From assembly GCA_016290135.1 (NCBI GenBank), contig JAEESW010000007.1:1-64000 (forward strand): 64,000 bases of DNA, read 5' to 3'. Position 1 is the first letter of the stretch. The number at the start of each line of letters is the position of its first letter. Positions 51,088-60,634 of the stretch are shown one piece after another. The notes below the pieces were generated by a model that was not told the origin of the DNA, searched no databases, and was given only the letters and a program-made list of their open reading frames with translations. The translations under genes and the position numbers were made by a program. This DNA is from a bacterium. Its GTDB lineage: Bacteria > UBP6 > UBA1177.

Positions 51088-54000
51088 TTATCTCTCTGTG
51101 CCTGATTTTCTCGTGAATGCGAATCCGAGAATGAAGAGAAGTGCTGCAAGGACTGCGAAGATCCCGGTGTTCGAGTCGTCGACAGCTGTTACAGCGCAGC
51201 TTCCGCCGTCATCATCGCCGTCTGTACATGTGAAGTCGCCTTCTTCACACTTGTAGGTGAATTCTTTCGATCTGATCGGAAGACCGATGACTTCCATGTC
51301 GGAATCCTCAAGTTTGAACTTTGATTTTACTACCTCTATCTGTGCCATCTGGTCTTTCGGGATGTTGAATTCGGCAACGAGGAGCAGTGTTTTTTCTTCG
51401 TTCGCCTCGAAGGAAAGCGGGGTGTCGAGAACGAATTCCACGCTGCTTCCGACCTCATCCGGCACTACTGTAGCGATCATCTGTTCGCTTTCGTGGGATG
51501 CGTTTTTGTCCGTATCGAGGTAAAGTGAAAGCTTTTTGATGCCGTCTTTGAATTTTACCGATTTCGAAGTCGTCTTGACTGAGAATTTCTTGAGGCTGTT
51601 GCTTTGTTCGATCGATTTCGCCCTGATCTGAAGGACTGCAACCGGACCTTTGTTTATCTTGGAAAGGGAAGGAATCGCGGGTTCCGTTCCGCCTTTCGTG
51701 AAAACAAACGCTTTTGTCGTCGGTTCGAACGCAAACTCGGCGAACTGGAGCGGACTTTCCTCCATTTTGGAGGTTATCTCTTTGACATTGCTGAACTTGA
51801 AAGCTTCGATGCTCTCGATGTAAAACGAGAAGCCGGTGTTGAGCGGAACAGCTTCAGGTGTCTGGTAGGTCGCGTCAGAAACGATTATGAAGTGGTGGAG
51901 CTCGTTGACCGGATAGTTTGCATGTTCGGCTTTCAGTGCGAAAGTTACTATCTTTGAATTGACGGCAGATTCCGAAACGACATTTTCACCTTCGTCGAGA
52001 AGTCCGTTTCCGTTTTTATCGTAAACAAGTCTTATGTTGTTCAATTTTGTAGCAGCATCTTTGATGTAGACGCTTGTTACGACCGAATCAAAAGTGAAAT
52101 TCTTGTCCTTTTCTTCACTCGATGCGATGACTGAGAACTGCCCCATGACAAGATCGTTTGTAGGAGCCGGAACGATTATTTCAGAGCTGCTGACAGGTGA
52201 GTTTTTGCCTTCTGCCACAGTGATGCTGACGCTGGAAGCGAAACTTGCTTCATCAGTGACGCATGCGCCGTCTCTGCAGAGTTTGCCGGCACCGCATTCT
52301 TCGTCCTTTTCACAACCGCCGCCGTCGCCGTAACCTCCGCATGGCGTGAGGTCAGGATTTTCGCATGCAGCCGGAGAAGGACAGTTGCCGAGCGTCAGTC
52401 TGAGCGGAATGGATGTGTTGGTCTTGTAAGGTTTGCCCGAATCGTCGCTGATAATGGCGGTGTTCTCGATGACCTCGTTCTTTGCAAGGTTTTCTTTCGG
52501 TTTTACTTTGAAACGGACCATGATCGTCTCTTCGCAATTCTGCGTAGCCTGGTCGCAGTAGTACATCATATCGGCGACTTTATACGGAGTCGCGAGAGGG
52601 AATTCGCCGTTGTTGTCTTCGATCGGGATCCACTTTTTGCAGACATTTTCGCTTTTCCACTCTTTACACATTTCGGTCGTGCCGGGAACGTATGAGATCT
52701 TGTTGACTGCAAGTGTATCCTGAACGGTTACGTTCGTCGAGATGTCGTCACCCCAGTTCTGGACCTTGATCATGAAGTAGAAAGGTGCTGTAGAGCAGAT
52801 CGAATCGGCTGTTTCGGAGCATGAGCAGTAGTTTTTCTCCCTTCCGTCAGGAGTTGCCGGGTTCATAGGAATATCGTATCTCGGAGCTTTCGTATCGACA
52901 GAGACGACCATGAAGTTCGTGTAGATGACGTCTCTGTTTGCACCGATCCTTATGAACATGTTGGTGTCGCCTTTTTTGAACTGCTCGTCGTAGAGCGGGT
53001 TCATTTCTGCATCAAGCAGGAAGGTATCGACATCCATCGTGTATTCGAGGGTGTTCGGATCAGGATTGTTCGGATCGCCGCCGGCACATGTCGGGACTGT
53101 ATCCTGCCATCCGTAGATGCTCGAGATCGAGTTGTAGGTCTCGGAGTAGTTGAAAGGAGTGCCGTCGGAATCCTGGAATTTTGCGGGGTTGCACTCGTTC
53201 TGAACGATAACGGTGCTTTCAGGCGGAGTCGTCTGGCCTGTTACCTGAAGACCTTCCGGGGGACAGGAACCGCCGAGCAGACCGCTGCCGCAGCCTGAAG
53301 CGTAAGCGAATCCCGGGTCGCCTTCATGGACCGCGAAAGTCATTTTTACGATAGGTTTGTCGGGAAATTCAAAGCCCGAAATGCCGAGGTCGACATACTG
53401 GCCGGCATACTGGCTGAAACCGTTGTAGATATAGACCATTTTCGCGTTTACTTTGGTCGAACGGTAAACCGTTATGAGCGACCAGCCGCACATAACAGTC
53501 GAACTGTATGTCGTATATCCCTGGACCTGTGAGATGTAGCCTGCGTCATTCGTGCAGGTGACATCGCTCACGGTGTAGTTTCCGTAAAGGGAAAGACCGT
53601 CTGATTTGTAGCCCAGATCTCTTCCCTGAGCGTGTATCTGGCTGAAAAAATCGGTGACGTCGACGCGGTAGGTGAAGTGTCCTCCGGTTATTGCGCCGGC
53701 ACTTTCGTAAGCTATTCCTTCGAAAGTGAAATCCTGGATGCCGGGGTTTGCGTCGGTACCGAGGGCTCCGATCCTTTCCGCAGCTACATTGGCTGTCTGG
53801 TTTATCTGACCGTCGTCCGAAGTGAAGTTGAGAGTCGCCGTGTTGTCAATCTGGCTCACATTGTTCGGATCGACACTCGCCGTCCAGACAAGGTAAGCCG
53901 CTTCGACATACGCATCTTCCGGAACATGGCGGTTGGTAAGTTTGAAAGTGCTCGAAGTAAGGCATGTGTCAGGCTCAGGGTTGCCGGGAAGGTCGCATCC

Positions 54001-54204
54001 GACCGAGCCGTCAACAGTGCAGAGGGTCCTGTTTTCATTGCTCATCAAAGATTTGAACATAACAAAATAATCGAAACTTCCGGCTTCCCACTGGAGTTCT
54101 TTGTCGTTAAGAACAGAAACATTGGGGCCGATGGTCGTTCCCGTGTAGGCAAAAACAGGAAGCGCCGTCAAAAGCGCAAGGATCAACAGAAAAAGTTTTT
54201 TCAT
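51088..54204 (-). CDS. Large surface protein with MYXO-CTERM-like anchor
   Basis: A 1038-residue exported protein. Signal peptide MKKLFLLILALLTALPVFA. The middle (about residues 470-610) has a DUF11-like beta-sandwich (NVTVQDTLAVNKISYVPG). A cysteine-rich knot (CGGYGDGGGCEKDEECGAG, near 625-640) follows, then two or three domains with EF-hand-like DKNGNGLLDEGE. The end is DDGGSC, a short spacer, one membrane helix (FAVLAALLFILGFAF) and RKSG, which is the layout of MYXO-CTERM sorting signals (Cys, helix, basic end). So it is probably processed and anchored at the cell surface. Function unknown. It has its own promoter at 54241-54268. Confidence 0.8.
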   Translation of the reverse strand: MKKLFLLILALLTALPVFAYTGTTIGPNVSVLNDKELQWEAGSFDYFVMFKSLMSNENRTLCTVDGSVGCDLPGNPEPDTCLTSSTFKLTNRHVPEDAYVEAAYLVWTASVDPNNVSQIDNTATLNFTSDDGQINQTANVAAERIGALGTDANPGIQDFTFEGIAYESAGAITGGHFTYRVDVTDFFSQIHAQGRDLGYKSDGLSLYGNYTVSDVTCTNDAGYISQVQGYTTYSSTVMCGWSLITVYRSTKVNAKMVYIYNGFSQYAGQYVDLGISGFEFPDKPIVKMTFAVHEGDPGFAYASGCGSGLLGGSCPPEGLQVTGQTTPPESTVIVQNECNPAKFQDSDGTPFNYSETYNSISSIYGWQDTVPTCAGGDPNNPDPNTLEYTMDVDTFLLDAEMNPLYDEQFKKGDTNMFIRIGANRDVIYTNFMVVSVDTKAPRYDIPMNPATPDGREKNYCSCSETADSICSTAPFYFMIKVQNWGDDISTNVTVQDTLAVNKISYVPGTTEMCKEWKSENVCKKWIPIEDNNGEFPLATPYKVADMMYYCDQATQNCEETIMVRFKVKPKENLAKNEVIENTAIISDDSGKPYKTNTSIPLRLTLGNCPSPAACENPDLTPCGGYGDGGGCEKDEECGAGKLCRDGACVTDEASFASSVSITVAEGKNSPVSSSEIIVPAPTNDLVMGQFSVIASSEEKDKNFTFDSVVTSVYIKDAATKLNNIRLVYDKNGNGLLDEGENVVSESAVNSKIVTFALKAEHANYPVNELHHFIIVSDATYQTPEAVPLNTGFSFYIESIEAFKFSNVKEITSKMEESPLQFAEFAFEPTTKAFVFTKGGTEPAIPSLSKINKGPVAVLQIRAKSIEQSNSLKKFSVKTTSKSVKFKDGIKKLSLYLDTDKNASHESEQMIATVVPDEVGSSVEFVLDTPLSFEANEEKTLLLVAEFNIPKDQMAQIEVVKSKFKLEDSDMEVIGLPIRSKEFTYKCEEGDFTCTDGDDDGGSCAVTAVDDSNTGIFAVLAALLFILGFAFTRKSGTER

Positions 54205-54240
54205 TACACTCTCCTAAATGTCAAGACCTAAAAACTATCA

Positions 54241-54268
54241 ATTTTAACAGAAAGCGAAAATAAGTCAA
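54241..54268 (-). promoter_or_regulatory. Promoter of the surface-protein gene
   Basis: Minus strand TTGACT (54268-54263), 16 bp, TAAAAT (54246-54241), 37 bp before the start codon. Confidence 0.55.
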
Positions 54269-54370
54269 AGCATCAGATGAAGAGCCTGCCCGCAGCGATT
54301 TGCTTTTTCCTGTTTTTTTACGAAAATAACGGGATTTTTTGGTGTTTTGTCCTTTTTAAGCGGAGGAAGC

Positions 54371-54853
54371 ATGGCGAAAAGAGAAAACTACATCTCGTGG
54401 GATCAGTATTTTATGGGGGTCGCGCTTCTCAGTGCGCAGCGTTCAAAAGATCCGAACACACAGGTAGGAGCGTGCATCGTCAACAGTGAGCACCGCATCG
54501 TCGGAGTTGGTTACAACGGCTTCCCGGCAGGTTGCGGCGACGATTCGCTTCCATGGGACAGGGACGGGGAGTATCTCGACACGAAATATCCTTTCGTAGT
54601 TCATGCCGAACTGAACGCGATACTCAATTCGATCCAGAATCTGCGAGGCTGCACGATCTATGTCGCCCTTTTCCCGTGCAACGAATGCGCCAAAGCGATA
54701 ATACAGTCAGGTATTTCAGAAATCGTCTATCTTTCCGACAAATATGCCGACACCGACGCCGTGAAGGCTTCCAAACTGATGCTGGCGCAGGCCAATGTCA
54801 AAATGAGGAAACTCGATCCTCTGCCGGGGGATATCGTTCTGAAATTCAGTTGA
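54371..54853 (+). CDS. dCMP deaminase family protein
   Basis: A 160-residue zinc deaminase that turns dCMP to dUMP for dTTP synthesis. Zinc and catalytic site: HAELNAI and PCNECAK; a further zinc or substrate site lies in KDPNTQVGACIVN. The YDNGFPAGC-type loop (GYNGFPAGCGD) is typical of ComE/dCMP deaminases. The start at 54371 has GGAGGA upstream; the frame is open 24 bases earlier but without a ribosome site. Confidence 0.9.
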   Translation: MAKRENYISWDQYFMGVALLSAQRSKDPNTQVGACIVNSEHRIVGVGYNGFPAGCGDDSLPWDRDGEYLDTKYPFVVHAELNAILNSIQNLRGCTIYVALFPCNECAKAIIQSGISEIVYLSDKYADTDAVKASKLMLAQANVKMRKLDPLPGDIVLKFS

Positions 54854-54870
54854 GCTGATGCACCTGCGAT

Positions 54871-54898
54871 TTGCGCTTTTTTGATTGTTCACTATAAT
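54871..54898 (+). promoter_or_regulatory. Promoter of the HD-GYP/dus unit
   Basis: TTGCGC (54871-54876), 16 bp, perfect TATAAT (54893-54898), 31 bp before the TTG start at 54930. Confidence 0.6.
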
Positions 54899-54929
54899 CA
54901 GTAGTTTTTTGTTTTTAATGGAGGGAGTC

Positions 54930-56687
54930 TTGGCAAATAAGGATCTGGTGTTTGTTCCGTCATTTCTGAAAATCGAGCGCTTCGAAAACAGGATGCCCGT
55001 AGTGTACGAGACTTTTTCCGAGATCGATGCGAAGCTGGCCGGGCTCGGGAAAGTGCCTTACATCCTGATAGTTGCCATGCGCGATTATAAGCCGGAACTT
55101 TCTTTGATAAAAGACGCGAAAGCTGTCCTTATCGTTTCATTTGACTGCAGGTTCAAACAGCTCAATCCCCATGTTTTTGTCATCGACGGCGAGAAATTCG
55201 ACCGTTTTTCGCTTGAATACATCCTCGATTTTATCAACATAAACATCGATCTTTACAACAGGATACTTGAAAACGCGCAGATAGGCATAAGTCTCAGTGT
55301 CGAGAAGGATCCGAACGCTCTTTACGGGCAGATCCTCACTTTTCTGCGCAAGGCGACGAGCGCCGAAGCCGGCACGCTCTACCTGATGAACGAGGAGCAC
55401 GATAAAATATTCTTCGTTTCGAGCCAGAACAGCAGGCTCGGTTCGAAGGTGTTCGAAAAGCGCGAGATCCCTTTCAACAAAAGGAGTTTCGTCGGTTATG
55501 TCTGCGACAAGGGCGAGACGCTCAACATTCCTGACGCCTACAGTATCCCGGAAGACGCTCCCTACACTTTCAACAGCGATCTCGACAAAAGGCTCAGCTA
55601 CAAGACGGTCTCGATAATCACTGTCCCGATGAAGACGGCTACCGGAGACATCGTCGGTGCGGTCCAGCTCATAAACAAGATCGACGGCGAATCGGGCGAG
55701 CCCGTTCCGTTCAGCGATTTCGACACGATCATGCTGACGAGCCTCTCGACTTTGGCAGCTGTTTCGGTAGAGAACAACAATCTTCTTCTTGAAACCGAAA
55801 AACTTCTCAACAACATGATAATTTCTTCGGTAAAGGCAATCGAACAGAGGGATCCGATAACCAAAGGTCACAGTATCCGCGTTGCGGCGTACACGATGGC
55901 GATCCTCAAACGCGCTGTATCCGATCCGGAGATCGCATGCCGTTACAGCATCGACAAAAATACCATGAAGGTCGCGGAAACGGCTTCTCTGCTGCACGAT
56001 TACGGCAAGGTAGGGGTCCGCGAAAAACTCCTTATGAAGCAGAACAGGTTCTATCATGAAGAGCTTCAGACGATGAAGTGGCGTATAAAGTACGCTATCG
56101 TTTTCATGAGGGAGGGCAGCGAGGAGAAGGCCGTCGCGGAAGAGTTCCTTTCAAAACTCGATTCGCTCGATATCCCGCGTCCTCACGATGAAGAAGAGAA
56201 CAGGCTCATTGAAAAGGTCTCTGGTATCATAGTCGATGCAAACGGCGAAAAGATAGAAATCGTAACCGCGGAAGAGCTTGCATATCTCAACATCCAGAAA
56301 GGAACACTTACAACGGAAGAGCGTTCGAACATGGAAAAGCATGTCCTCTACAGCTATGAACTGCTCAATTCGATAGACTGGCCTCTTTCACTCAAGGCTG
56401 TGCCGGATGTCGCGGCTTCGCACCACGAAAAACTCGACGGAAGCGGCTATCCGTTCCATAAAAAGGCTGAGGATCTCGGTATCATCGAGCGCGTCATGGC
56501 TATAGCCGACATCTATGACGCTCTGACCGCGAAGGACAGACCGTACAAAAAGGCCATTTCACCTGAGATCGCCGTTTCCATCCTGAAGAAGGAGGTCGAT
56601 GACGGAAAACTCGATCCTGTCCTTTTCGACCTTTTTGCCTCCAACCGCGAAGCTATCGACAGTGAAGTCGACGCCAAGGTATCATAG
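54930..56687 (+). CDS. GAF/HD-GYP cyclic-di-GMP phosphodiesterase
   Basis: A 585-residue signalling protein without membrane helices. The first ~115 residues look like a degenerate receiver-type fold. A GAF domain (about 120-285) follows, then the HD-GYP domain with HDYGKVG, HHEKLDGSGYP and ADIYDALTAKDRPYKKA, so the metal and GYP residues are intact and c-di-GMP hydrolysis is expected. An insertion of about 100 residues between the HD and the HHE motif is unusual for the family. I chose TTG at 54930 as start: GGAGGGAG stands 3-6 bases upstream, whereas the in-frame ATG at 54918 lies ahead of this ribosome site. First gene of a unit with dus and the small regulator. Confidence 0.88.
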   Translation: MANKDLVFVPSFLKIERFENRMPVVYETFSEIDAKLAGLGKVPYILIVAMRDYKPELSLIKDAKAVLIVSFDCRFKQLNPHVFVIDGEKFDRFSLEYILDFININIDLYNRILENAQIGISLSVEKDPNALYGQILTFLRKATSAEAGTLYLMNEEHDKIFFVSSQNSRLGSKVFEKREIPFNKRSFVGYVCDKGETLNIPDAYSIPEDAPYTFNSDLDKRLSYKTVSIITVPMKTATGDIVGAVQLINKIDGESGEPVPFSDFDTIMLTSLSTLAAVSVENNNLLLETEKLLNNMIISSVKAIEQRDPITKGHSIRVAAYTMAILKRAVSDPEIACRYSIDKNTMKVAETASLLHDYGKVGVREKLLMKQNRFYHEELQTMKWRIKYAIVFMREGSEEKAVAEEFLSKLDSLDIPRPHDEEENRLIEKVSGIIVDANGEKIEIVTAEELAYLNIQKGTLTTEERSNMEKHVLYSYELLNSIDWPLSLKAVPDVAASHHEKLDGSGYPFHKKAEDLGIIERVMAIADIYDALTAKDRPYKKAISPEIAVSILKKEVDDGKLDPVLFDLFASNREAIDSEVDAKVS

Positions 56688-56710
56688 AACACTTTTTCCG
56701 GCGGTGCGTT

Positions 56711-57622
56711 TTGAATTTTTATCTTGCTCCTCTTGCCGAAATAACTTCGAAGGAATTCAGACTTCTGTGCTATGAGGGCGGTGCAGACGCGTGTTTCAGC
56801 GAGATGATTTCCGCAAAAGCAGTCACTCTGCGCAACAGGAAGACTATAGCCCTTTCGGAGATCGATCCGTCGGAACCATGCACATTCCTGCAGTTTTTCG
56901 GAGGAGATCCCGAGGTCATAAAGGAGGCCGCCGAAAAGATACTTGAGCGTGTGACTCCGGCAGGGATCGACATAAACGCCGGATGCCCGGTGAGAAAAGT
57001 CGTTGCGGCGCGTGCAGGTTCGGCTCTCATGGATGACCCTGAAAGACTTGGAAAGATCGTGAAAACTCTGCGTTCGGTCACTGATCTGCCGCTTTCAGTC
57101 AAGATAAGAAAAGGATTCAAAACACCGAACTACGAGCGCTGTGCGGCTGCCGCGGTTGAAAACGGTGCAGATTTTTTGACTGTTCACCCGCGCCTCAGGA
57201 CCGATATGTTCACCGCAGGGACCTGTGATTTCGATGTTTCGATCGAACTTGCCGAAAAACTTCCGATCCCGGTCATTCATTCAGGCGACATCAGGCAGAT
57301 CGGCGATATCGACAGATTCAAAAACACGAAAATCGCCGGAGTCATGGTCGGACGCGGCGCACTCGGAAAACCGTGGATCTTCCGTGAACTCAAAGGCGAA
57401 ACAGTGAGCGTTGAAGAGAAAAAGGCGCTTATGACAAAGCATTTCAGATACTACCTTGACCTTGACACGAAGACTGCACACACGATGATCCGCCGGCATG
57501 CCTCGTGGTATTCCGCCGGATTCCATGCAAGTGCCGAATTTAGGAACTCGATCTTCGATCCTGGCAACGATGTGACAAAAGTCGTCGAAATTATTGAAGA
57601 TTTTTTTGGTATAGAACTATGA
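56711..57622 (+). CDS. dus: tRNA-dihydrouridine synthase
   Basis: A 303-residue flavoenzyme that reduces uridine in tRNA. NAGCPVRKV holds the catalytic cysteine, with LAPLAEITS at the N-terminus, SVKIRKGF, the HPR (VHPRLRTDMFTA) motif and HSGDI plus GVMVGRGALGKPWIF at the FMN site. TTG appears to be the start codon; no good ribosome site is seen. It lies 23 bp after the HD-GYP gene and overlaps the next start by four bases. Confidence 0.92.
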   Translation: MNFYLAPLAEITSKEFRLLCYEGGADACFSEMISAKAVTLRNRKTIALSEIDPSEPCTFLQFFGGDPEVIKEAAEKILERVTPAGIDINAGCPVRKVVAARAGSALMDDPERLGKIVKTLRSVTDLPLSVKIRKGFKTPNYERCAAAAVENGADFLTVHPRLRTDMFTAGTCDFDVSIELAEKLPIPVIHSGDIRQIGDIDRFKNTKIAGVMVGRGALGKPWIFRELKGETVSVEEKKALMTKHFRYYLDLDTKTAHTMIRRHASWYSAGFHASAEFRNSIFDPGNDVTKVVEIIEDFFGIEL

Positions 57623-58368
57623 AGAAGATCCTTGGACAAAGCGAGACGGCAAAAGAGATGCGCAAAATGCTGCGCAATGCCGAACCGGGAGGAACATATC
57701 TCATCGGCGGCGAACCAGGAACGGGAAAAGGCTTTCTGGCCGGACTCATCGCCTCGAAGATAGGAAAGGATGAAGCTGAAAAAGGCATCGTCCGCGTCAA
57801 AAAGGCCGAGGATTTCAGGAAAAACGGACTGGTTTTCATTACCGAAAACCGCGCTCTTTTCGATATGCGTGCCGGAAAATTCACATCTTCGCTCTGGCTT
57901 CTGCCGCTTCGTGAAAGAAAGAGCGATCTCTCTGAACTCATTGAATACTTTATCCAGGAAGGCGGCGTTGTCTCGACGCGGTGGTATGAAAAAGATGCCG
58001 TTTCCATGCTCACATCCTATTGGTGGCCTTTTAATATTCAGGAACTTAAAAGAGTCGTCGGCACTGAAGAGGGCTATAAACTGCTTCCTTATGAAAACAT
58101 CGGCAAAATTCTGTCGAATTACAGCGCCACTGAGATCTTAAGAACAAAAATCGGCAATCTTTTTGATGACTTGGGCAAAGAATCAAACGCCGGGGAAATA
58201 TATCAGCTTTTTATAGATTCGGTCGAGGGGGTCTTCATCGAAGAAGCGCTTCGATACTGCGGAGGATCACTCTCGAAAACCGCGGATTTTCTTAGCGTTC
58301 ACCGCAACACGCTGACGCAGAAGATCAAAAAACTGAAAATCGATCCGAAGCAACAAATAAAAAAATAA
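57619..58368 (+). CDS. Stripped-down NtrC-like protein (partial AAA+ plus Fis helix-turn-helix)
   Basis: A 249-residue protein built like a sigma-54 activator with the middle cut out. The P-loop GEPGTGKG is present, and PLRERKSDLSELIEYF and WWPFNIQELKRVVG match the parts after the catalytic core. The GAFTGA loop, the Walker B segment and most of the sensor region between them are missing: only about 65 residues separate the P-loop and PLRER. The C-terminus has a Fis-type helix-turn-helix (EEALRYCGGSLSKTADFLSVHRNTLTQKIKK). It cannot activate sigma-54 by the usual mechanism, but can probably still bind DNA. Its start overlaps the dus stop (ATGA). Confidence 0.75.
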   Translation: MKKILGQSETAKEMRKMLRNAEPGGTYLIGGEPGTGKGFLAGLIASKIGKDEAEKGIVRVKKAEDFRKNGLVFITENRALFDMRAGKFTSSLWLLPLRERKSDLSELIEYFIQEGGVVSTRWYEKDAVSMLTSYWWPFNIQELKRVVGTEEGYKLLPYENIGKILSNYSATEILRTKIGNLFDDLGKESNAGEIYQLFIDSVEGVFIEEALRYCGGSLSKTADFLSVHRNTLTQKIKKLKIDPKQQIKK

Positions 58369-58396
58369 TTGCAATAAATTAAAAAAAGAGTAATAT
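58369..58396 (+). promoter_or_regulatory. Promoter of the EF-G2 gene
   Basis: TTGCAA (58369-58374), 16 bp, TAATAT (58391-58396). The predicted leader of about 100 nt contains a GCCGGC...CCGGC hairpin (about 58432-58452) and AGGAGG just before the start. Confidence 0.55.
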
Positions 58397-58503
58397 TTCG
58401 CGCTTTTAGCGGACTTTCTCGGCCGGCTTTGGGTTCTCCGGCGCAGGGAATGACTTAACAGCTGATAATTGTTATTTTTTTAGCCAATAAATAGGAGGAA
58501 CAA

Positions 58504-60573
58504 ATGGCTGATTTCAACAAAAGCTCTTTACGCAATGTTTGTGTCGCAGGACACGGCACATCGGGAAAAACGACTCTTGTCGAATCATTGCTTTACAACG
58601 CAGGTGCAATCAACAGACAGGGTTCTGTCACTGACGGCAACACCGTTTCTGACTTCACTGAAGAAGAGAAGAACAGAGGTATCTCTATCTCCGCATCGAT
58701 CAACGCTGTGGAATACAAGCAGAATCTGATCACTTTCATCGATACTCCCGGATACTTCGATTTCGCAGGCGAGCTCGCTGCTTCGATGCCTTTCTGCGAA
58801 GCGGCTCTTCTCACTGTTGAAGGTTCGACCGGTATCGACGCAGGAACCGAAAAAGCTTTCAAACTTGCGAAAAAACTTGGAAAATCGATCGCTTTCTTCA
58901 TCAATGAAGTCGACCGTGACAACATAAACCTTGAATCGGCTTTCGAGAGCATTTCAAAAGAGCTCGAGATCCCGCTTGCTCCGATCACCTATCCGGCAGC
59001 AACGGGTCAGAACGCTGATTCGATCATCGACATTTTCAAAGGCAAACTTGTTAAATACGCAAACGGCAAAAGAGCTTCGGAAAGCGATATCCCGGCTCAG
59101 TTCGCAGACAAAGTCCAGGAACTCAAGGAAAAGCTCATGGAAGCAGTCGCAGAGAGCGATGAAGAGCTTATGACCAAATACTTCGACGAAGGCGCTCTTT
59201 CGGAAGAAGAGATCAACACCGGTCTCCACAAGGCTTTCTCGCAGGGAACAGTCTATCCGGTATTCTTCGGCGCTCCGAACAAAGGCATCGGCGTTGACAT
59301 AGTCCTTGACTCCGTTGTTGACTTCTTCCCGTCTCCTGACGGCAAGATCATGCAGTTCGGCGAAGGCGAGATCGATACTGCAGACGATTCCGTAACGAAA
59401 GGTATCATCTTCAAAGTCAACTCGATCCCGCAGTTCGGCGAAGTCTACGCGTTCAAACTTCTCCAGGGCAACCTCTCCGAAGGCGCTGACGTTTACAACA
59501 TGTCTTCCGCATCGGCTGAAAAATTCGGTCAGCTTTTCTACACGAGAGGAAAAGACAGATTCCCGCTCAAAAACGTCGTTGCTGGACAGATCGCGGTAAC
59601 AGTTAAACTTAAAAACAGCAAGACCGGCGACCAGTTCTCCGACAACAAAGCTGCTGAAGTTTATCCGTTCCCGCTTATCGAATGGCCGGAAGCTATCGTC
59701 CGCGGCGCGTTCGCAGGTGCTTCGAAAGAAGATACCGATAAAGTCGCTGCTGCGATCAAAAAGATGCAGATCGAAGACGCATCATTCAGAATGGTCAACG
59801 ATCCTGAGCTCAAACAGCTTTTCGTCGATGGTCTCGGCGAACTTCACCTTGAAGTTTTGGCTAAGAAGATCAAGAACCAGTTCGGACTTGACGTCAAAAT
59901 ACTTGAACCGAGAATTCCTTACAGAGAGACGATCAAAGGAAAAGCCGAAGCACGTTACCGCCACAAAAAACAGTCTGGCGGATCGGGCGAATTCGCAGAA
60001 GTCAACATCGTTCTCGAACCGAACAGCGAAAGCGAATTCGAATTCGTTGACGCTATCGTCGGCGGCGTAATCTCCGGCAGATTCATTCCGGCAGTCGAAA
60101 AAGGTATCCGCGAAGTCCTGGCTGAAGGCGTTCTTTCGGGCTGCAAATTCATCAACTGCAAAGTTACACTCAACGACGGTAAGGAACACCCGGTCGACAG
60201 TAAGGAAGTCGCGTTCAAAAAAGCTGCACAGATGGCTTTCAAAGACGCCGTCAAGAGAGCAAACCCGATAATCCTCGAACCCATTTACGAGATCAAGATC
60301 ACGGTTCCTGAAGAATTCGCAGGTTCTGTAATGGGCGATATCTCCAGCCGCCGCGGCAAACCGCAGGGTATGGAAAGCGAAGGCAGACTTACTGTCATCA
60401 AAGCGCTCGTTCCTCTTAAAGAAGTTCACGGATATTCGACACAGCTCCGTTCGATGACAAACGGTCGCGGAACCTACACCATCAAATACGACCACTACGA
60501 GCAGGTTCCGGCTGACATCCAGAAGAAGATCATCGACGAATACGAAGCAAACAAAGACAACAAAGAAGAATAG
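58504..60573 (+). CDS. EF-G-like translation factor (FusA2 type)
   Basis: A 689-residue GTPase with all five EF-G domains. G1 is GHGTSGKTT (EF-G usually GHxDAGKTT), G3 is DTPGYFDF with Tyr in place of the catalytic His of canonical EF-G, and G4 is NEVD in place of NKxD. These three changes are typical of the second EF-G paralogue found in many delta-proteobacteria and Thermus. DGLGELHLEV, KKQSGGSGEFAEV and the domain V segment GDISSRRGKPQGM are conserved. The true FusA must be elsewhere. Strong codon bias suggests high expression. AGGAGG precedes the ATG and two hairpins follow the stop. Confidence 0.88.
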   Translation: MADFNKSSLRNVCVAGHGTSGKTTLVESLLYNAGAINRQGSVTDGNTVSDFTEEEKNRGISISASINAVEYKQNLITFIDTPGYFDFAGELAASMPFCEAALLTVEGSTGIDAGTEKAFKLAKKLGKSIAFFINEVDRDNINLESAFESISKELEIPLAPITYPAATGQNADSIIDIFKGKLVKYANGKRASESDIPAQFADKVQELKEKLMEAVAESDEELMTKYFDEGALSEEEINTGLHKAFSQGTVYPVFFGAPNKGIGVDIVLDSVVDFFPSPDGKIMQFGEGEIDTADDSVTKGIIFKVNSIPQFGEVYAFKLLQGNLSEGADVYNMSSASAEKFGQLFYTRGKDRFPLKNVVAGQIAVTVKLKNSKTGDQFSDNKAAEVYPFPLIEWPEAIVRGAFAGASKEDTDKVAAAIKKMQIEDASFRMVNDPELKQLFVDGLGELHLEVLAKKIKNQFGLDVKILEPRIPYRETIKGKAEARYRHKKQSGGSGEFAEVNIVLEPNSESEFEFVDAIVGGVISGRFIPAVEKGIREVLAEGVLSGCKFINCKVTLNDGKEHPVDSKEVAFKKAAQMAFKDAVKRANPIILEPIYEIKITVPEEFAGSVMGDISSRRGKPQGMESEGRLTVIKALVPLKEVHGYSTQLRSMTNGRGTYTIKYDHYEQVPADIQKKIIDEYEANKDNKEE

Positions 60574-60605
60574 TTCTCTAGCGCGCCAGCGCACTTCTTT
60601 TTTAA

Positions 60606-60632
60606 GCCGCCGCGTAATGCGGCGGTTTTTTT
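60606..60632 (+). terminator. Terminator after the EF-G2 gene
   Basis: CCGCCGC (60607-60613), a 5-base loop, GCGGCGG (60619-60625), then seven or more T. Confidence 0.85.
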
Positions 60633-60634
60633 AT

